Assembly (NCBI RefSeq): GCF_900105455.1
Contig: NZ_FNSF01000005.1
Location: 372,001 to 436,000, forward strand
Source of the DNA: Tenacibaculum sp. MAR_2009_124
Lineage (GTDB): Bacteria > Bacteroidota > Bacteroidia > Flavobacteriales > Flavobacteriaceae
DNA length: 64,000 nucleotides
Direction of reading: 5' to 3'
Shown here: positions 19,336 to 28,495 of the stretch, piece by piece
Position numbering within the stretch: position 1 is the first letter of the stretch
Layout: the number at the start of each line of letters is the position of its first letter
Program-made: the position numbers and the translations under genes
Notes under the pieces: generated by a model
Seen by the model: only the letters and a program-made list of their open reading frames with translations
Databases searched by the model: none
Told to the model about the DNA's origin: nothing

Positions 19336-19929
19336 ATGTCTTCTTTCAATCCTATTATTCAAGATAAAAAAATAGACAGCAAAATAGTTGTTTCGTTAGA
19401 ACGTATTTCTGAGGCCTTTAGAGTTTTGTTATGGGACGAGAGTAAAAAAAACTCTTTAAGTCCAATTCAAATTCAAATACTTATTTTTTTATTATTTCAT
19501 TCTAAAGAACAATGTAAAGTAAGTTATTTGGCCAAAGAATTCAACATGACCAAAGCTACTATAAGCGATAGCATTAAAGCTTTGCATCGGAAAGAACTTA
19601 TAAAAAAAGAAAGTGATGTAAACGATACCCGGAGCTATACAATATCACTGAGCACTAAAGGTATGGTAATTGCCAGACAAAGCTCCATTTTTACAAAGCC
19701 TTTTGAAAAGACTCTTGAGAACATGGACTCAAACAAAAAGGAGGTAATTTTAGACGGTCTGCTTAACCTAATTTCCAGTTTAAATAAAGCAGAAGTAATT
19801 ACCATTCAACGTATGTGCACAACATGCAATAACTACTCCTTTGGTAACAATACACACTACTGTAAACTTCTTGAATTAGAACTAAAAACTAATGAACTAA
19901 GAATTGATTGCCCCGAACACGCTTCCTAA
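19336..19929 (+). CDS. MarR family transcriptional regulator with cysteine-rich C-terminus
   Basis: 197 residues. Residues 25-120 are a winged helix: LSPIQIQILIFLLFHS, KVSYLAKEFNMTKATISDSI (recognition helix) and the wing KKESDVNDTRSYTISLS. Beyond the usual MarR end there is a tail with CTTCNNYSFG, HYCKLLELEL and DCPEHAS, four cysteines plus histidines, which could bind a metal or sense redox state. It heads an operon with an AAA ATPase (21 bases downstream) and a YggS protein. It likely binds the two TAGTTAGG operators. Confidence 0.85.
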   Translation: MSSFNPIIQDKKIDSKIVVSLERISEAFRVLLWDESKKNSLSPIQIQILIFLLFHSKEQCKVSYLAKEFNMTKATISDSIKALHRKELIKKESDVNDTRSYTISLSTKGMVIARQSSIFTKPFEKTLENMDSNKKEVILDGLLNLISSLNKAEVITIQRMCTTCNNYSFGNNTHYCKLLELELKTNELRIDCPEHAS

Positions 19930-19950
19930 GCATAAAGAATAATAAAAACT

Positions 19951-20688
19951 ATGAGCTACGATATTATTACGAACCCAGATGCTGTTAAAATTAGTCTAAG
20001 TCAACTTCATTTAAGTACTAACAATCAGGAGAAACTAGAGCAATTAATTGATGAATTCAGTTACCTCTCTTTATTAAGAAAATACGACCTATCTGTAACG
20101 AACAAAGTATTATTCCATGGAGCCAGTGGTTGTGGTAAAACAGCAACTGCCAAAGCAATAGCCAAAAGACTTCATAAAAAAATTATCACGCTCGATTTGA
20201 GTGAGTTTATTTCAAGTAAACTTGGTGAAACTTCTAAAAACATTAGTTTAAGCTTCAAAAAGGCTGCTAGAGAAAATGCCGTTCTATTCATTGATGAATT
20301 TGATTCTTTAGGAAAACTAAGAGATTATGACACCAAAGATTCAGGAGAAATGAAACGTGTGGTAAATACTCTGTTACAACTTATCGATCACATTCCAAGC
20401 AATATACTCTTAATATGTGCAACTAATTTTATGAAAGTAATTGATCAAGCTCTTTTAAGGCGTTTTGAAATAAAACTTTCCTTTGAGTTACCAACGAGTC
20501 ATGAACTAGACATTTATTACGATGAGTTATTATCTAGATTTCCGAAAAACTTGCAAGACATTGAAAGAACTTATCATATTTCATATGCAGAAGCTAAGGA
20601 TATAGCAGAAAACCAAGTAAAAAAAGAAATTATTTTTAAAGAAAAATCGAAAGAAAAAATTCATGAAAACAAACTTGCCTATAATTGA
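19951..20688 (+). CDS. AAA family ATPase
   Basis: 245 residues, a single AAA domain of the FtsH/spastin-like type: Walker A FHGASGCGKTATAKAI, Walker B AVLFIDEFDSLG, sensor LICATNF, and arginine fingers in LLRRFEIKL. There are no protease or membrane parts, so it acts as a cytoplasmic remodeller or chaperone of unknown target. The C-terminal helix is charged (KSKEKIHENK). Its end overlaps the next gene by 26 bases, showing translational coupling. Confidence 0.85.
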   Translation: MSYDIITNPDAVKISLSQLHLSTNNQEKLEQLIDEFSYLSLLRKYDLSVTNKVLFHGASGCGKTATAKAIAKRLHKKIITLDLSEFISSKLGETSKNISLSFKKAARENAVLFIDEFDSLGKLRDYDTKDSGEMKRVVNTLLQLIDHIPSNILLICATNFMKVIDQALLRRFEIKLSFELPTSHELDIYYDELLSRFPKNLQDIERTYHISYAEAKDIAENQVKKEIIFKEKSKEKIHENKLAYN

Positions 20689-21418
20689 AAATATCAAAGC
20701 AATACGTACAAGAATAGAAAAAGCTTGCATTCAATCTAAACGAGATGTATCAGATGTACAACTTCTTTTGGCCACTAAAACCGTTAGTCCAAAAAAAATT
20801 AAAATAGCGCTTACCAACAATGAGTATTTAATAGGAGAGAATAAAATCCAAGAAGTTAAAGAAAAGTACGCAGCTCTTAAACCAATTCCGCATGAAAAAC
20901 ATTTTATTGGTCATTTGCAAAGCAATAAAATCAAAGAAATTCTAAAATACGGTGTTACCTGCATTCAATCCTTAGATCGTTTAAGTTTAGCTGAAAAATT
21001 ACAGAAAAGGCTTCTTTATGAAGACAAGCATATAGATGTATTTATTCAAATAAACACCTCTGCCGAAGAAAGTAAGTTTGGTGTTTCTCCAGACCATACT
21101 ATTGATTTGATAAAAAAAACAGCTTCTTTTGATCGCATACATATCAAAGGACTCATGACTATAGGGCTATTTAGTGATGACAAAGAAAAAGTACGAGCAT
21201 GCTTTCAGCTTTTAAAACAACTTCAGCAAAAAATTATCTCAGAAAACATCCCCAATGTTTCTATGAAAGAAATTTCAATGGGCATGAGTGGAGATTTAGA
21301 AATTGCTATTGAAGAAGGTGCTACTATTATCAGAGTAGGAACAGCTATTTTTGGAGAAAGAGCTTATCCTGATAGTTATTATTGGAATGAGAACATAGAT
21401 AATAATGTTATTCAATAA
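20663..21418 (+). CDS. YggS/PLPBP family pyridoxal phosphate-binding protein
   Basis: 251 residues, alanine racemase-like barrel without the racemase C-terminal domain. The PLP lysine is in LLLATKTVSPKKI; GENKIQEVKEKY, HFIGHLQSNKIK and the phosphate loop MGMSGDLEIAIEEGATIIRVGTAIFG (quoted in parts: MGMSGDLEIAIEEG, RVGTAIFG) are family signatures. It controls PLP homeostasis and has no known catalytic activity. The link with a MarR regulator and an AAA ATPase is unusual. Confidence 0.9.
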   Translation: MKTNLPIIENIKAIRTRIEKACIQSKRDVSDVQLLLATKTVSPKKIKIALTNNEYLIGENKIQEVKEKYAALKPIPHEKHFIGHLQSNKIKEILKYGVTCIQSLDRLSLAEKLQKRLLYEDKHIDVFIQINTSAEESKFGVSPDHTIDLIKKTASFDRIHIKGLMTIGLFSDDKEKVRACFQLLKQLQQKIISENIPNVSMKEISMGMSGDLEIAIEEGATIIRVGTAIFGERAYPDSYYWNENIDNNVIQ

Positions 21419-21455
21419 AATCTTCATTTAACATTTACTTTTAAGAACTGAATAA

Positions 21456-22924
21456 CTAGTCCTTTTTAATAATCTGTCTAATTTTAATTCTAAAGGCAGC
21501 AAATAACAACGTCATAAACGGACTCAACCAATTGAATACGGCGAAGGCCGCATATTCACCCACTCCAACACCTAAAACACTAGACTGATATGCTCCACAA
21601 GTATTCCAAGGAATTAACACAGAAGTAACTGTTCCTGAATCTTCCAAAGTTCTACTTAAATTTTCAGGAGCTAGGTTTCTATCTTCAAAAGCTTTTTTAA
21701 ACATTTTACCAGGAATTACAATCGCCAAATATTGATCAGAAGCAATTGCATTTAATCCTAAACAACTGACAACTGTACTCGCAAACAATCCAAATATATT
21801 ACTTGCCAATGACAACAAAGACTTGGTAATTCTAGACAATGCTCCAATTGCGTCCATGACTCCACCAAAAACCATAGCACAAATAATTAAAAAGATAGTC
21901 CATAACATTCCTTTCATACCTCCAGCACTAAATAATTCAGTCAACTTTTCATTATTTGTTGTGATTTGAGTATCTGTAAAAATTGCGCTAACGATAGATT
22001 GCATTTTTGACTCTGACAATACCATTAACACATCAGATTGAAATAATATCGCGAAACCCCCGCCAATACAACACCTGTTCCTAAAGCAATTAATGGTTTC
22101 GTTTTCATTAAAATCATTGCTATTACCACTAAAGGCACAACAAACAACCAAGGTGTTATATTAAATGAACTATCAATAGATCCTAATAGCGCACTGATAT
22201 CAGCACTTCCTGAAGTTTCAATTGTTGCACTTAATACTGCAAAGACCACTAGTGTTATTAATATCGTCGGAACTGTCGTAAAAGTCATGTACTTTATATG
22301 CGTAAACAAATCAGTTCCTGCCATTGCTGGCGCTAAATTTGTTGTATCCGATAACGGAGACATCTTATCTCCAAAATAGGCTCCCGAAATTACCGCTCCC
22401 GCAATCATTCCTGAAGGGATCCCTAAAGCACTTCCGATTCCAACTAAGGCAATACCAACAGTAGCCGAAGTAGTCCAAGAACTTCCCGTGGCAATCGATA
22501 TAATTGCTGCAATAATAACTGAGGCAGGTAAAAATATTTCAGGGCTCAAAACTTGCAACCCATAATACACCATTGCAGGAATTATCCCACTTACTAACCA
22601 AGTTCCAGCTAAAGCTCCAACTAAGAATAAAATCATAATTGGAATAAGAACACTCTTCCAATTTTCAACAACTTCATTTATCATTCTTTTTAAAGGAACC
22701 TTATTTAAAAATCCCATAATTGCAGCGGCTAAACCTCCAATAAGTAATATAAATTGATTCGAGTAATCTCCTAACCAAACACCATCAGCAAAAAAAATGT
22801 TATATGCTAAAAGTGCCATTAAAAACAAAACTGGAATAAGAGCTTCTTTCATACTCAACTCTTTATTATCCAAAATCTTTTGATCTTCAATTTTTATTTC
22901 GGTTAAATTTTTACCCTCTTGCAT
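21456..22924 (-). pseudogene. nhaC: NhaC-type Na+/H+ antiporter, split by a frameshift
   Basis: The first part (22924 to about 22060, start MQEGKNLTEIKIEDQKI) and the second part (about 22060 to 21456) together make one NhaC antiporter of about 488 residues with some ten transmembrane helices. YFGDKMSPLSDTTNLAPA is the NhaC signature. The join is at a G5T3 run (complement of 22054-22061): frame 1 reads LAGV and frame 2 continues FAILFQSDVLM. One missing base in that run explains the break. It could be a true inactivating mutation or an assembly error. The product would exchange Na+ for protons at the inner membrane. Confidence 0.8.
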
Positions 22925-23003
22925 TGTTTAGTTTTTAGAAGTGTAATGTTACCATTTTTAAAAGAATTACACAAATTGAAACAGTTTAGTACATTTGCTT
23001 ACT

Positions 23004-24020
23004 ATGGATTCATTAACTCAAATTGTTTTAGGTGCAGCATGTGGTGAAGTTGCGCTTGGTAAAAAAATCGGAAATAAGGCAATGCTCTTTGGAGCTATTG
23101 GTGGCACCATACCTGATTTGGATGTGATATTCGGAAAACTTATTTACCACAATGAAATTGATGCTATGGCGTTCCATAGAGGGTTCATGCATTCCTTTCT
23201 CTTTTCTTTTATAGGAGCTTACTTGTTTGGCAAACTAACTTTTTACTTATATAACAAGGGGAAAAGAAAAAACACAACGGTTACCAAAGATTGGATATGG
23301 TTATTTTTCCTATCCCTTTTAACTCATCCGATATTAGACTCTTTTACTCCGTATGGCACACAACTATTTTTACCTTTTTCAAGTTATAGAGTTGCCTTCA
23401 ATAACATTTCCGTAGTTGATCCTTTGTACACCCTTCCATTCCTGTTACTTCTAATTACAGCGATGTTTTTCAATAGAAAAAGTACAAAAAGGAGAAAACT
23501 TGTAAAGCTTAGTTTGTACCTAAGTTCATTTTATATGCTACTAACTATTGTCAATAAACTTTACATAGACACCGTTTTTAAAGAATCTTTTAATGAAGCG
23601 AAAATTTCCTATACAAGATATTCTGTTCAACCTACTATTTTAAATAACTTTTTATGGTATGGAATCGCCGAAACCGAAAAAAATTTCAAAGTTGGGTTTT
23701 ATTCTCTTTTCGATGCCAAAAAAGGAATCGACACGATCCTTACCATTCAAAAGAAACATGATTTACTCGACATTAATCATCCAGACATTCAAACTTTAGC
23801 TTGGTTTAGTAATGATTATTTCAACTTAGAAAAGGACTCCACTCAATATATATATTACGATTTACGATATCCTCTATTAAATCCAAACGATACGAAAACC
23901 TCGGTTTTTAAATTTGATTTAAAAAAAGTTAATGATCGATGGGACATTCTTCCCTTCAAAGGAAATCCCCCATCAAAAGAAGATTTTAGCCTATTCTTAG
24001 AAAGAATAAAAGGGAAATAA
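23004..24020 (+). CDS. Membrane-bound metal-dependent hydrolase, YdjM family
   Basis: Starting at the ATG at 23004 (MDSLTQIVLGAACGEVALG) it has 338 residues. The family motif is GGTIPDLDV with AFHRGFMHS and LTHPILDSFTPYGTQ, a conserved His/Asp set inside four membrane helices. The C-terminal 150 residues form a soluble domain. An ATG three codons earlier (22995) overlaps TACATTTG (22990-22997), a likely -7 box, so I prefer 23004. Substrate is unknown; relatives of YdjM are LexA-controlled in E. coli. Confidence 0.85.
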   Translation: MDSLTQIVLGAACGEVALGKKIGNKAMLFGAIGGTIPDLDVIFGKLIYHNEIDAMAFHRGFMHSFLFSFIGAYLFGKLTFYLYNKGKRKNTTVTKDWIWLFFLSLLTHPILDSFTPYGTQLFLPFSSYRVAFNNISVVDPLYTLPFLLLLITAMFFNRKSTKRRKLVKLSLYLSSFYMLLTIVNKLYIDTVFKESFNEAKISYTRYSVQPTILNNFLWYGIAETEKNFKVGFYSLFDAKKGIDTILTIQKKHDLLDINHPDIQTLAWFSNDYFNLEKDSTQYIYYDLRYPLLNPNDTKTSVFKFDLKKVNDRWDILPFKGNPPSKEDFSLFLERIKGK

Positions 24021-24022
24021 AA

Positions 24023-24042
24023 ACCCTGCTAAAAAAGCAGGG
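24023..24042. terminator. Hairpin between convergent genes
   Basis: ACCCTGCT and GCAGGGT pair around AAAAAA. There is no strong T run after it on the plus strand, so it is a weak terminator at best. Confidence 0.5.
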
Positions 24043-24082
24043 TTCACCTTATTCACAATAATATGCTTAATGGATTAGCTCC

Positions 24083-25282
24083 TTACAGAACACCAATCTC
24101 TAACATACACTCTTTAATTATTTCATAAGTTCTTTCGATATCATTATCCAATCCAATTGAAAATCGAATAAGTCCATCGGTAAGTCCCATTTCCTTTTGT
24201 TCATCCAAAGGAATTTCAGAAGATGTTGACGTTCCTGGTGCAGAAAACAATGTTTTATAAAAACCTAAACTTACTGCCAAATATCCAATATTTCTTCCTT
24301 GCATTAACTCCATTAATAAGTTTGCTTTCTCCAAAGAACCAGCATCAATAGTTAGCATTCCACCAAATCCGTATTCCTTATTCATCATTTCTTTGAAAAT
24401 CGCATGAGATGGATGGGAGGTTAATCCTGGATATACAGTTTTCAATCCAACTGCTTCAAATTTCTGGGCTAAATACATGGCATTTTTGCTATGTTGCTTC
24501 ATACGAAGATGCAAGGTTCTCATATTTTTTAATATAGAAGCCGAACGCATAGAATCCATAGAAGCTCCTAATAGCATGCTAGCTCCATCAATTACGCTTT
24601 TCTGAGAATTTACAAAATCAGATGTACCACAAACAACTCCACCCATCGTATCTGAATTACCATTAATAAACTTTGTTAAGCTATGGATAACAACGTCGGC
24701 TCCTAGTTGAACAGGGGATATTGATAGTGGTGAAAACGTATTATCAACTACCAGTTTTAAATTATGTTTTTTTGCAAGTTTAGCCAACCCTTTTATATCT
24801 GCTACTTCTAACAATGGATTACTAACACTTTCACAATAAATCATTTTTGTATTCGAATTGATTGCCTTTTCTACCGCATCGAGCTTTGTTATATCAACAA
24901 ATGATGTTTGAATATTCATACGCGGCGTAAAGTTTTTGAGGAAGGCATAAGTTCCTCCATAAATAGTTCTACTAGATACTATATGATCACCAGCTCCACA
25001 TATTTGTAAAATAGTAGGTGTTATAGCTCCCATACCAGAAGCGGTAACATTTGCCGTTTCCGTTCCTTCCATGGCTGCCAATGCCTCACCCAAATACAAG
25101 TTAGAAGGAGAAGAATGACGTGAGTATAAATAACAACCATCTGTGTTTCCTTCAAAAGTATCAAACATTGTTTTGGCACTTAAAAAAGTATAGGTTGACG
25201 AATCCGACACCGAAGGGTTTACTCCTCCGAACTCTCCAAAATATTGTAAATCTTGGATATTATTAGCTGGTTTAAATTCCAT
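24083..25282 (-). CDS. Cys/Met metabolism PLP-dependent enzyme (gamma-lyase/gamma-synthase family)
   Basis: 399 residues. The PLP lysine is in VIHSLTKFINGNSDTMGG; YSRHSSPSNLYLGEALAAME and ASGMGAITPTI are the family's phosphate and substrate loops. Candidates are methionine gamma-lyase, cystathionine gamma-lyase or O-acetylhomoserine sulfhydrylase. The Cys typical of methionine gamma-lyase in the YGC motif is Gly here (YGGTYAF), so I do not name it mgl. A divergent Lrp/AsnC regulator suggests amino-acid control, as in mdeA/mdeR pairs. Confidence 0.88.
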   Translation of the reverse strand: MEFKPANNIQDLQYFGEFGGVNPSVSDSSTYTFLSAKTMFDTFEGNTDGCYLYSRHSSPSNLYLGEALAAMEGTETANVTASGMGAITPTILQICGAGDHIVSSRTIYGGTYAFLKNFTPRMNIQTSFVDITKLDAVEKAINSNTKMIYCESVSNPLLEVADIKGLAKLAKKHNLKLVVDNTFSPLSISPVQLGADVVIHSLTKFINGNSDTMGGVVCGTSDFVNSQKSVIDGASMLLGASMDSMRSASILKNMRTLHLRMKQHSKNAMYLAQKFEAVGLKTVYPGLTSHPSHAIFKEMMNKEYGFGGMLTIDAGSLEKANLLMELMQGRNIGYLAVSLGFYKTLFSAPGTSTSSEIPLDEQKEMGLTDGLIRFSIGLDNDIERTYEIIKECMLEIGVL

Positions 25283-25446
25283 TAAAAGTAAATTTTACTG
25301 TTTATTTAATACTAAATTCACTTTTTATTGATAAAAAATCAATCAAAAACTTAAAATATAGATATTTTTTCTATTTTTAATCTATAAATTTAATAAAGAG
25401 ATGAAAAAACACTTCACTTCTCACCTTTTCTTAGATAATTTTTCAG

Positions 25447-25905
25447 ATGAGATTAGATCAAACAGATAAAAAGCTATTAAACCTTTTACAAAAGGATAGT
25501 AAACAAACAACTAAAAGTCTATCGCTACAATTAAATTTATCGGTAACAGCTGTTTATGAAAGAATTAAAAAACTTGAAAAAGATCAAGTTATTCAGCAAT
25601 ATACAGCCCTTATTGATAAAAATAAAATAGACAAGTCCTTGCTTGTGTTCTGTCATATTAGACTAGAAAAACATACGAAAGAATACATCGCTGTATTTGA
25701 AAACGAAATAAACAAGTTATCAGAAGTAATTGAATGCTTTCATCTAAGCGGAGAGTATGATTATGTATTAAAAATTTACATTAAAGACATGCAAGCTTAC
25801 AGAGAATTTATGGTAAATAAAATTACTGGCTTAAAACACATAGGAAGCACTCACAGTGTATTTACTATAAGTGAAGTGAAAAATACTACAGCAATTGATT
25901 TATAA
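25447..25905 (+). CDS. Lrp/AsnC family transcriptional regulator
   Basis: 152 residues: an N-terminal HTH (DQTDKKLLNLLQKDSKQTTK; LNLSVTAVYERIKKLEKD) and a C-terminal RAM domain (CFHLSGEYDYVLKIYI) that binds an amino acid effector. It is divergent from the PLP enzyme across a 164-base AT-rich gap, so it probably controls that gene and its own. Confidence 0.93.
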   Translation: MRLDQTDKKLLNLLQKDSKQTTKSLSLQLNLSVTAVYERIKKLEKDQVIQQYTALIDKNKIDKSLLVFCHIRLEKHTKEYIAVFENEINKLSEVIECFHLSGEYDYVLKIYIKDMQAYREFMVNKITGLKHIGSTHSVFTISEVKNTTAIDL

Positions 25906-25908
25906 GGC

Positions 25909-26382
25909 TTAAAACGGTAATTTAATCACCTTTTTTTTCTTTGGTTTTTTAAGATATAAATATTTAGTACTATAATCAATAAAAGCTTTTCCCGACTCCA
26001 AAACATCGGCTCCAATTATTCCTTGTACTTCTTTAGCATTCTGCTGCGTTAAAGCAGCATTGACATGAGACAAATCAAAAAGAACTAAATCGCAATTTGT
26101 ACTTTTCCAGTCTCCAATTTTTAAAGAATTATTTTGAGATCTCTGAGTTTCCATATCTGTTGCACCAGCTCCCGCAGCTTTTATTTCACTTTCTTCAGAA
26201 ATGAGATTGAAATACTCCTTCAAATCTAAACCCACACAAGAATTAGAAGCTCCGGTATCTAAAATAAATCTACCTTTAATTCCATTGATTTTTGCCTTTA
26301 CTTCAAGATGGTTCGTTACAATTTTTTTCAATTTGATTTTTAGATACTTCTTTTTCTTTAATACTTTTTTCAAACTTGCCAT
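25909..26382 (-). CDS. Retropepsin-like (clan AA) aspartic protease
   Basis: From the ATG at 26380-26382 (MASLKKVLKKKKYLKIKLKK) the protein has 157 residues. FILDTGASNSCVG is the single DTGAS active-site motif; the flap-like AGAGATDMETQ and VQGIIGADVLESG follow the fold of bacterial single-domain pepsins that work as homodimers. The basic N-terminus has no signal peptide. An upstream ATG (26412) would add ten residues. Function unknown. Confidence 0.85.
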   Translation of the reverse strand: MASLKKVLKKKKYLKIKLKKIVTNHLEVKAKINGIKGRFILDTGASNSCVGLDLKEYFNLISEESEIKAAGAGATDMETQRSQNNSLKIGDWKSTNCDLVLFDLSHVNAALTQQNAKEVQGIIGADVLESGKAFIDYSTKYLYLKKPKKKKVIKLPF

Positions 26383-26463
26383 TTCTTGTACTTTTGTACC
26401 ACAAAGATACAACTGAATTATTACATAAAATCAATGTAATAGTTAAACCAATTCATAAATTAA

Positions 26464-27228
26464 ATGATTACTGACACGCATACACATTTATATTCTGAGC
26501 AATTTGATGAAGACAGAAAAACTATGATTGAAAGAGCAAAAGACGCAGGAGTTTCACGTTTTTTTATCCCTGCCATCGACAGCTCTTATATGGATAGAAT
26601 GTTGGATTTAGAACAAAATTTTTCCAATGATGTTTTTTTAATGATGGGATTACACCCAACCTCAGTGAAAGAAAATTACAAAGAAGAATTAACTTTCGTT
26701 AAAAAGTGGATTGATCAAAGAGATTTCTGTGCTATTGGAGAAATAGGAATTGATTTGTATTGGGATAAAACGTTTTTAGCACAGCAACAGGAAGCTTTTA
26801 AAACTCAGATTCAATGGGCCAAAGAGAAAAAGTTACCAATTGTTATTCATTGTAGAGATGCTTTTGATGAAATCTTTGAAATTTTAGAAGAAGAAAAATC
26901 AGACGACTTATTTGGAATATTCCACTGCTTTACTGGAACTCTTGAACAAGCTAAACAAGCTATTTCCTACAATATGAAATTAGGAATTGGCGGAGTCGCT
27001 ACCTTTAAGAATGGTAAAATCGATACGTTTTTAAACGAAATAGATTTGAAGCATATTGTTTTAGAAACCGATTCTCCCTATCTAGCCCCTACTCCATACA
27101 GAGGAAAACGCAATGAAAGCAGCTATATAATAAATGTGATTGATAAATTGGTTGATATTTACGGTTTAAGTTTCGAAGAAATTTCCGAAATTACAACTCA
27201 AAATTCAAAAAACGTATTTGGTGTCTGA
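26464..27228 (+). CDS. tatD: TatD family metal-dependent hydrolase/DNase
   Basis: 254 residues, TIM barrel. Metal ligands: His-x-His in MITDTHTHLYSE, Glu in AIGEIGIDLYW, His in PIVIHCRDAF, His in GIFHCFTGT and Asp in VLETDSPYLAPTPYRGK. The family has 3'-5' exonuclease/deoxyribonuclease activity on damaged DNA. Its end overlaps the ogt gene by 11 bases, a repair pair. Confidence 0.93.
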   Translation: MITDTHTHLYSEQFDEDRKTMIERAKDAGVSRFFIPAIDSSYMDRMLDLEQNFSNDVFLMMGLHPTSVKENYKEELTFVKKWIDQRDFCAIGEIGIDLYWDKTFLAQQQEAFKTQIQWAKEKKLPIVIHCRDAFDEIFEILEEEKSDDLFGIFHCFTGTLEQAKQAISYNMKLGIGGVATFKNGKIDTFLNEIDLKHIVLETDSPYLAPTPYRGKRNESSYIINVIDKLVDIYGLSFEEISEITTQNSKNVFGV

Positions 27229-27715
27229 CTTAAAAACAGCATATTGTAAAACCCCGTTAGGAATTACTAAAATAATAGGTGATGATAACGGGGTGCAATC
27301 AGTTTCTCTTTTAAATGAAGATATAAGTATTGATGAATTACAAAGCACTTCTTCCCCTCTGCCCATAAAAAACTGCATTCAACAGCTCCATGAATATTTT
27401 GAAGGAACGAGAAAAGAGTTTTCAGTAAAGCTAAATCCACAAGGAACAGAGTTTCAACAAAAAGTATGGACTGCTTTACTTGATATTCCTTTCGGAAGAA
27501 CAAAAAGCTATTTAGAGCAATCAAAGAAGTTAGGCGATGTAAAAGCGATCAGAGCCGTTGCTTCCGCAAATGGTAAAAATCCCGTATGGATCTTGATTCC
27601 TTGTCACAGAGTTATTGGATCTGATGGTTCTTTAACGGGATATGCTGGAGGTATTTGGAGGAAAAAGTGGCTTCTAGAACATGAAAGTGGCAGTAAACAA
27701 CAAACTCTCTTTTAA
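27218..27715 (+). CDS. ogt: Methylated-DNA-protein cysteine methyltransferase
   Basis: About 165 residues. The methyl-accepting cysteine is in WILIPCHRVIGSDGSLTGYAGG; IPFGRTKSYLEQSKKLG is the DNA-binding HTH. It repairs O6-alkylguanine in a suicide reaction. The start codon is not ATG: TTG at 27218 or GTG at 27221, both inside the tatD gene, so translation is coupled. Confidence 0.95.
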   Translation: MVSDLKTAYCKTPLGITKIIGDDNGVQSVSLLNEDISIDELQSTSSPLPIKNCIQQLHEYFEGTRKEFSVKLNPQGTEFQQKVWTALLDIPFGRTKSYLEQSKKLGDVKAIRAVASANGKNPVWILIPCHRVIGSDGSLTGYAGGIWRKKWLLEHESGSKQQTLF

Positions 27716-28495
27716 AAACAAAGACTTCTCTAAAAACTTAAAAAACTAACAAACAATCAATTAAAAAAACAAACACGACATTTTATGTCTCATTTCCTAC
27801 CTTTTTAGTATGTTTTTAAAAAATAATAGTAAACATCCATACTTCACTACACTAACCACTTGATTTTCAATATACATTTGCCTCAGAAAAATTAAATAAA
27901 TATTTTAAATAATTATTCAATGAAAATAAGGGCTACAGAGATATTGAAGCATAACTATTTCGTTAACAGCGAGTTTTTATTAAAAGAAAAGTTGTTTTAT
28001 TATTATTTTTTTGTATCTTGTTGAAAGTTTCTCGATAATTTAAATCATCCCCTAAAAATGAAAAAAACAAAAACTACAAAAATTCTGCCTGCTGCTATCA
28101 GGATTCACAATTAAATTAGAACATAAACTTTTAACCTAAGTTTCGCTAATACTATTCTTATTACGTATGAATCCGTAATGAGTTATACACAAAAAACATT
28201 TATTGTTTTATTGTGCTGAATAATTAACATATTTATTAGTACTACAAATCTTAAAAAACATCCCCTAAAATGAAAAAAATCAAAAGCATTCTGCGGACTA
28301 TACTCTCTTAGTCAATTAAAAATCAACATATAATTTTTTAGAACAATTCTCTACAAAGGGCTCTTTATGTCTTATCGACAAACAAGCTTTAGTAGAAAGC
28401 CTGTCTATTCCTTATGTACGACTTTATATAGTCATACATGAGCATAGAAATCTAATACCCTATAATAAACATAAACTTTAAAAAATCCCCTTACA
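27716..28495. other. 780-base intergenic stretch with degenerate leader copies
   Basis: No convincing gene. It is very AT-rich and contains two short ATG starts with the same upstream sequence as the following gene (see 28044-28311). I see no strong hairpin terminator after ogt. Confidence 0.6.
28044..28311 (+). repeat. Two copies of a start-site/signal-peptide leader, both aborted
   Basis: CATCCCCTAAAA(A)ATGAAAAAA occurs at about 28046 and 28260, and a variant AATCCCCTTACAATGAAAA precedes the gene at 28496. The copies open 18- and 13-residue frames (MKKTKTTKILPAAIRIHN, 28058-28114; MKKIKSILRTILS, 28270-28311). Shifting the frame by one base gives FCLLLSGFT and FCGLYSLSQ, which look like signal peptide cores. 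They are probably decayed paralogues of the next gene's start, less likely leader peptides. Confidence 0.45.

Noticed and set aside
22025..22151. Two separate antiporter genes, or programmed -1 frameshifting
   Set aside because: The two frames make one NhaC protein when joined, and GGGGGTTT does not fit X XXY YYZ in the reading frame.
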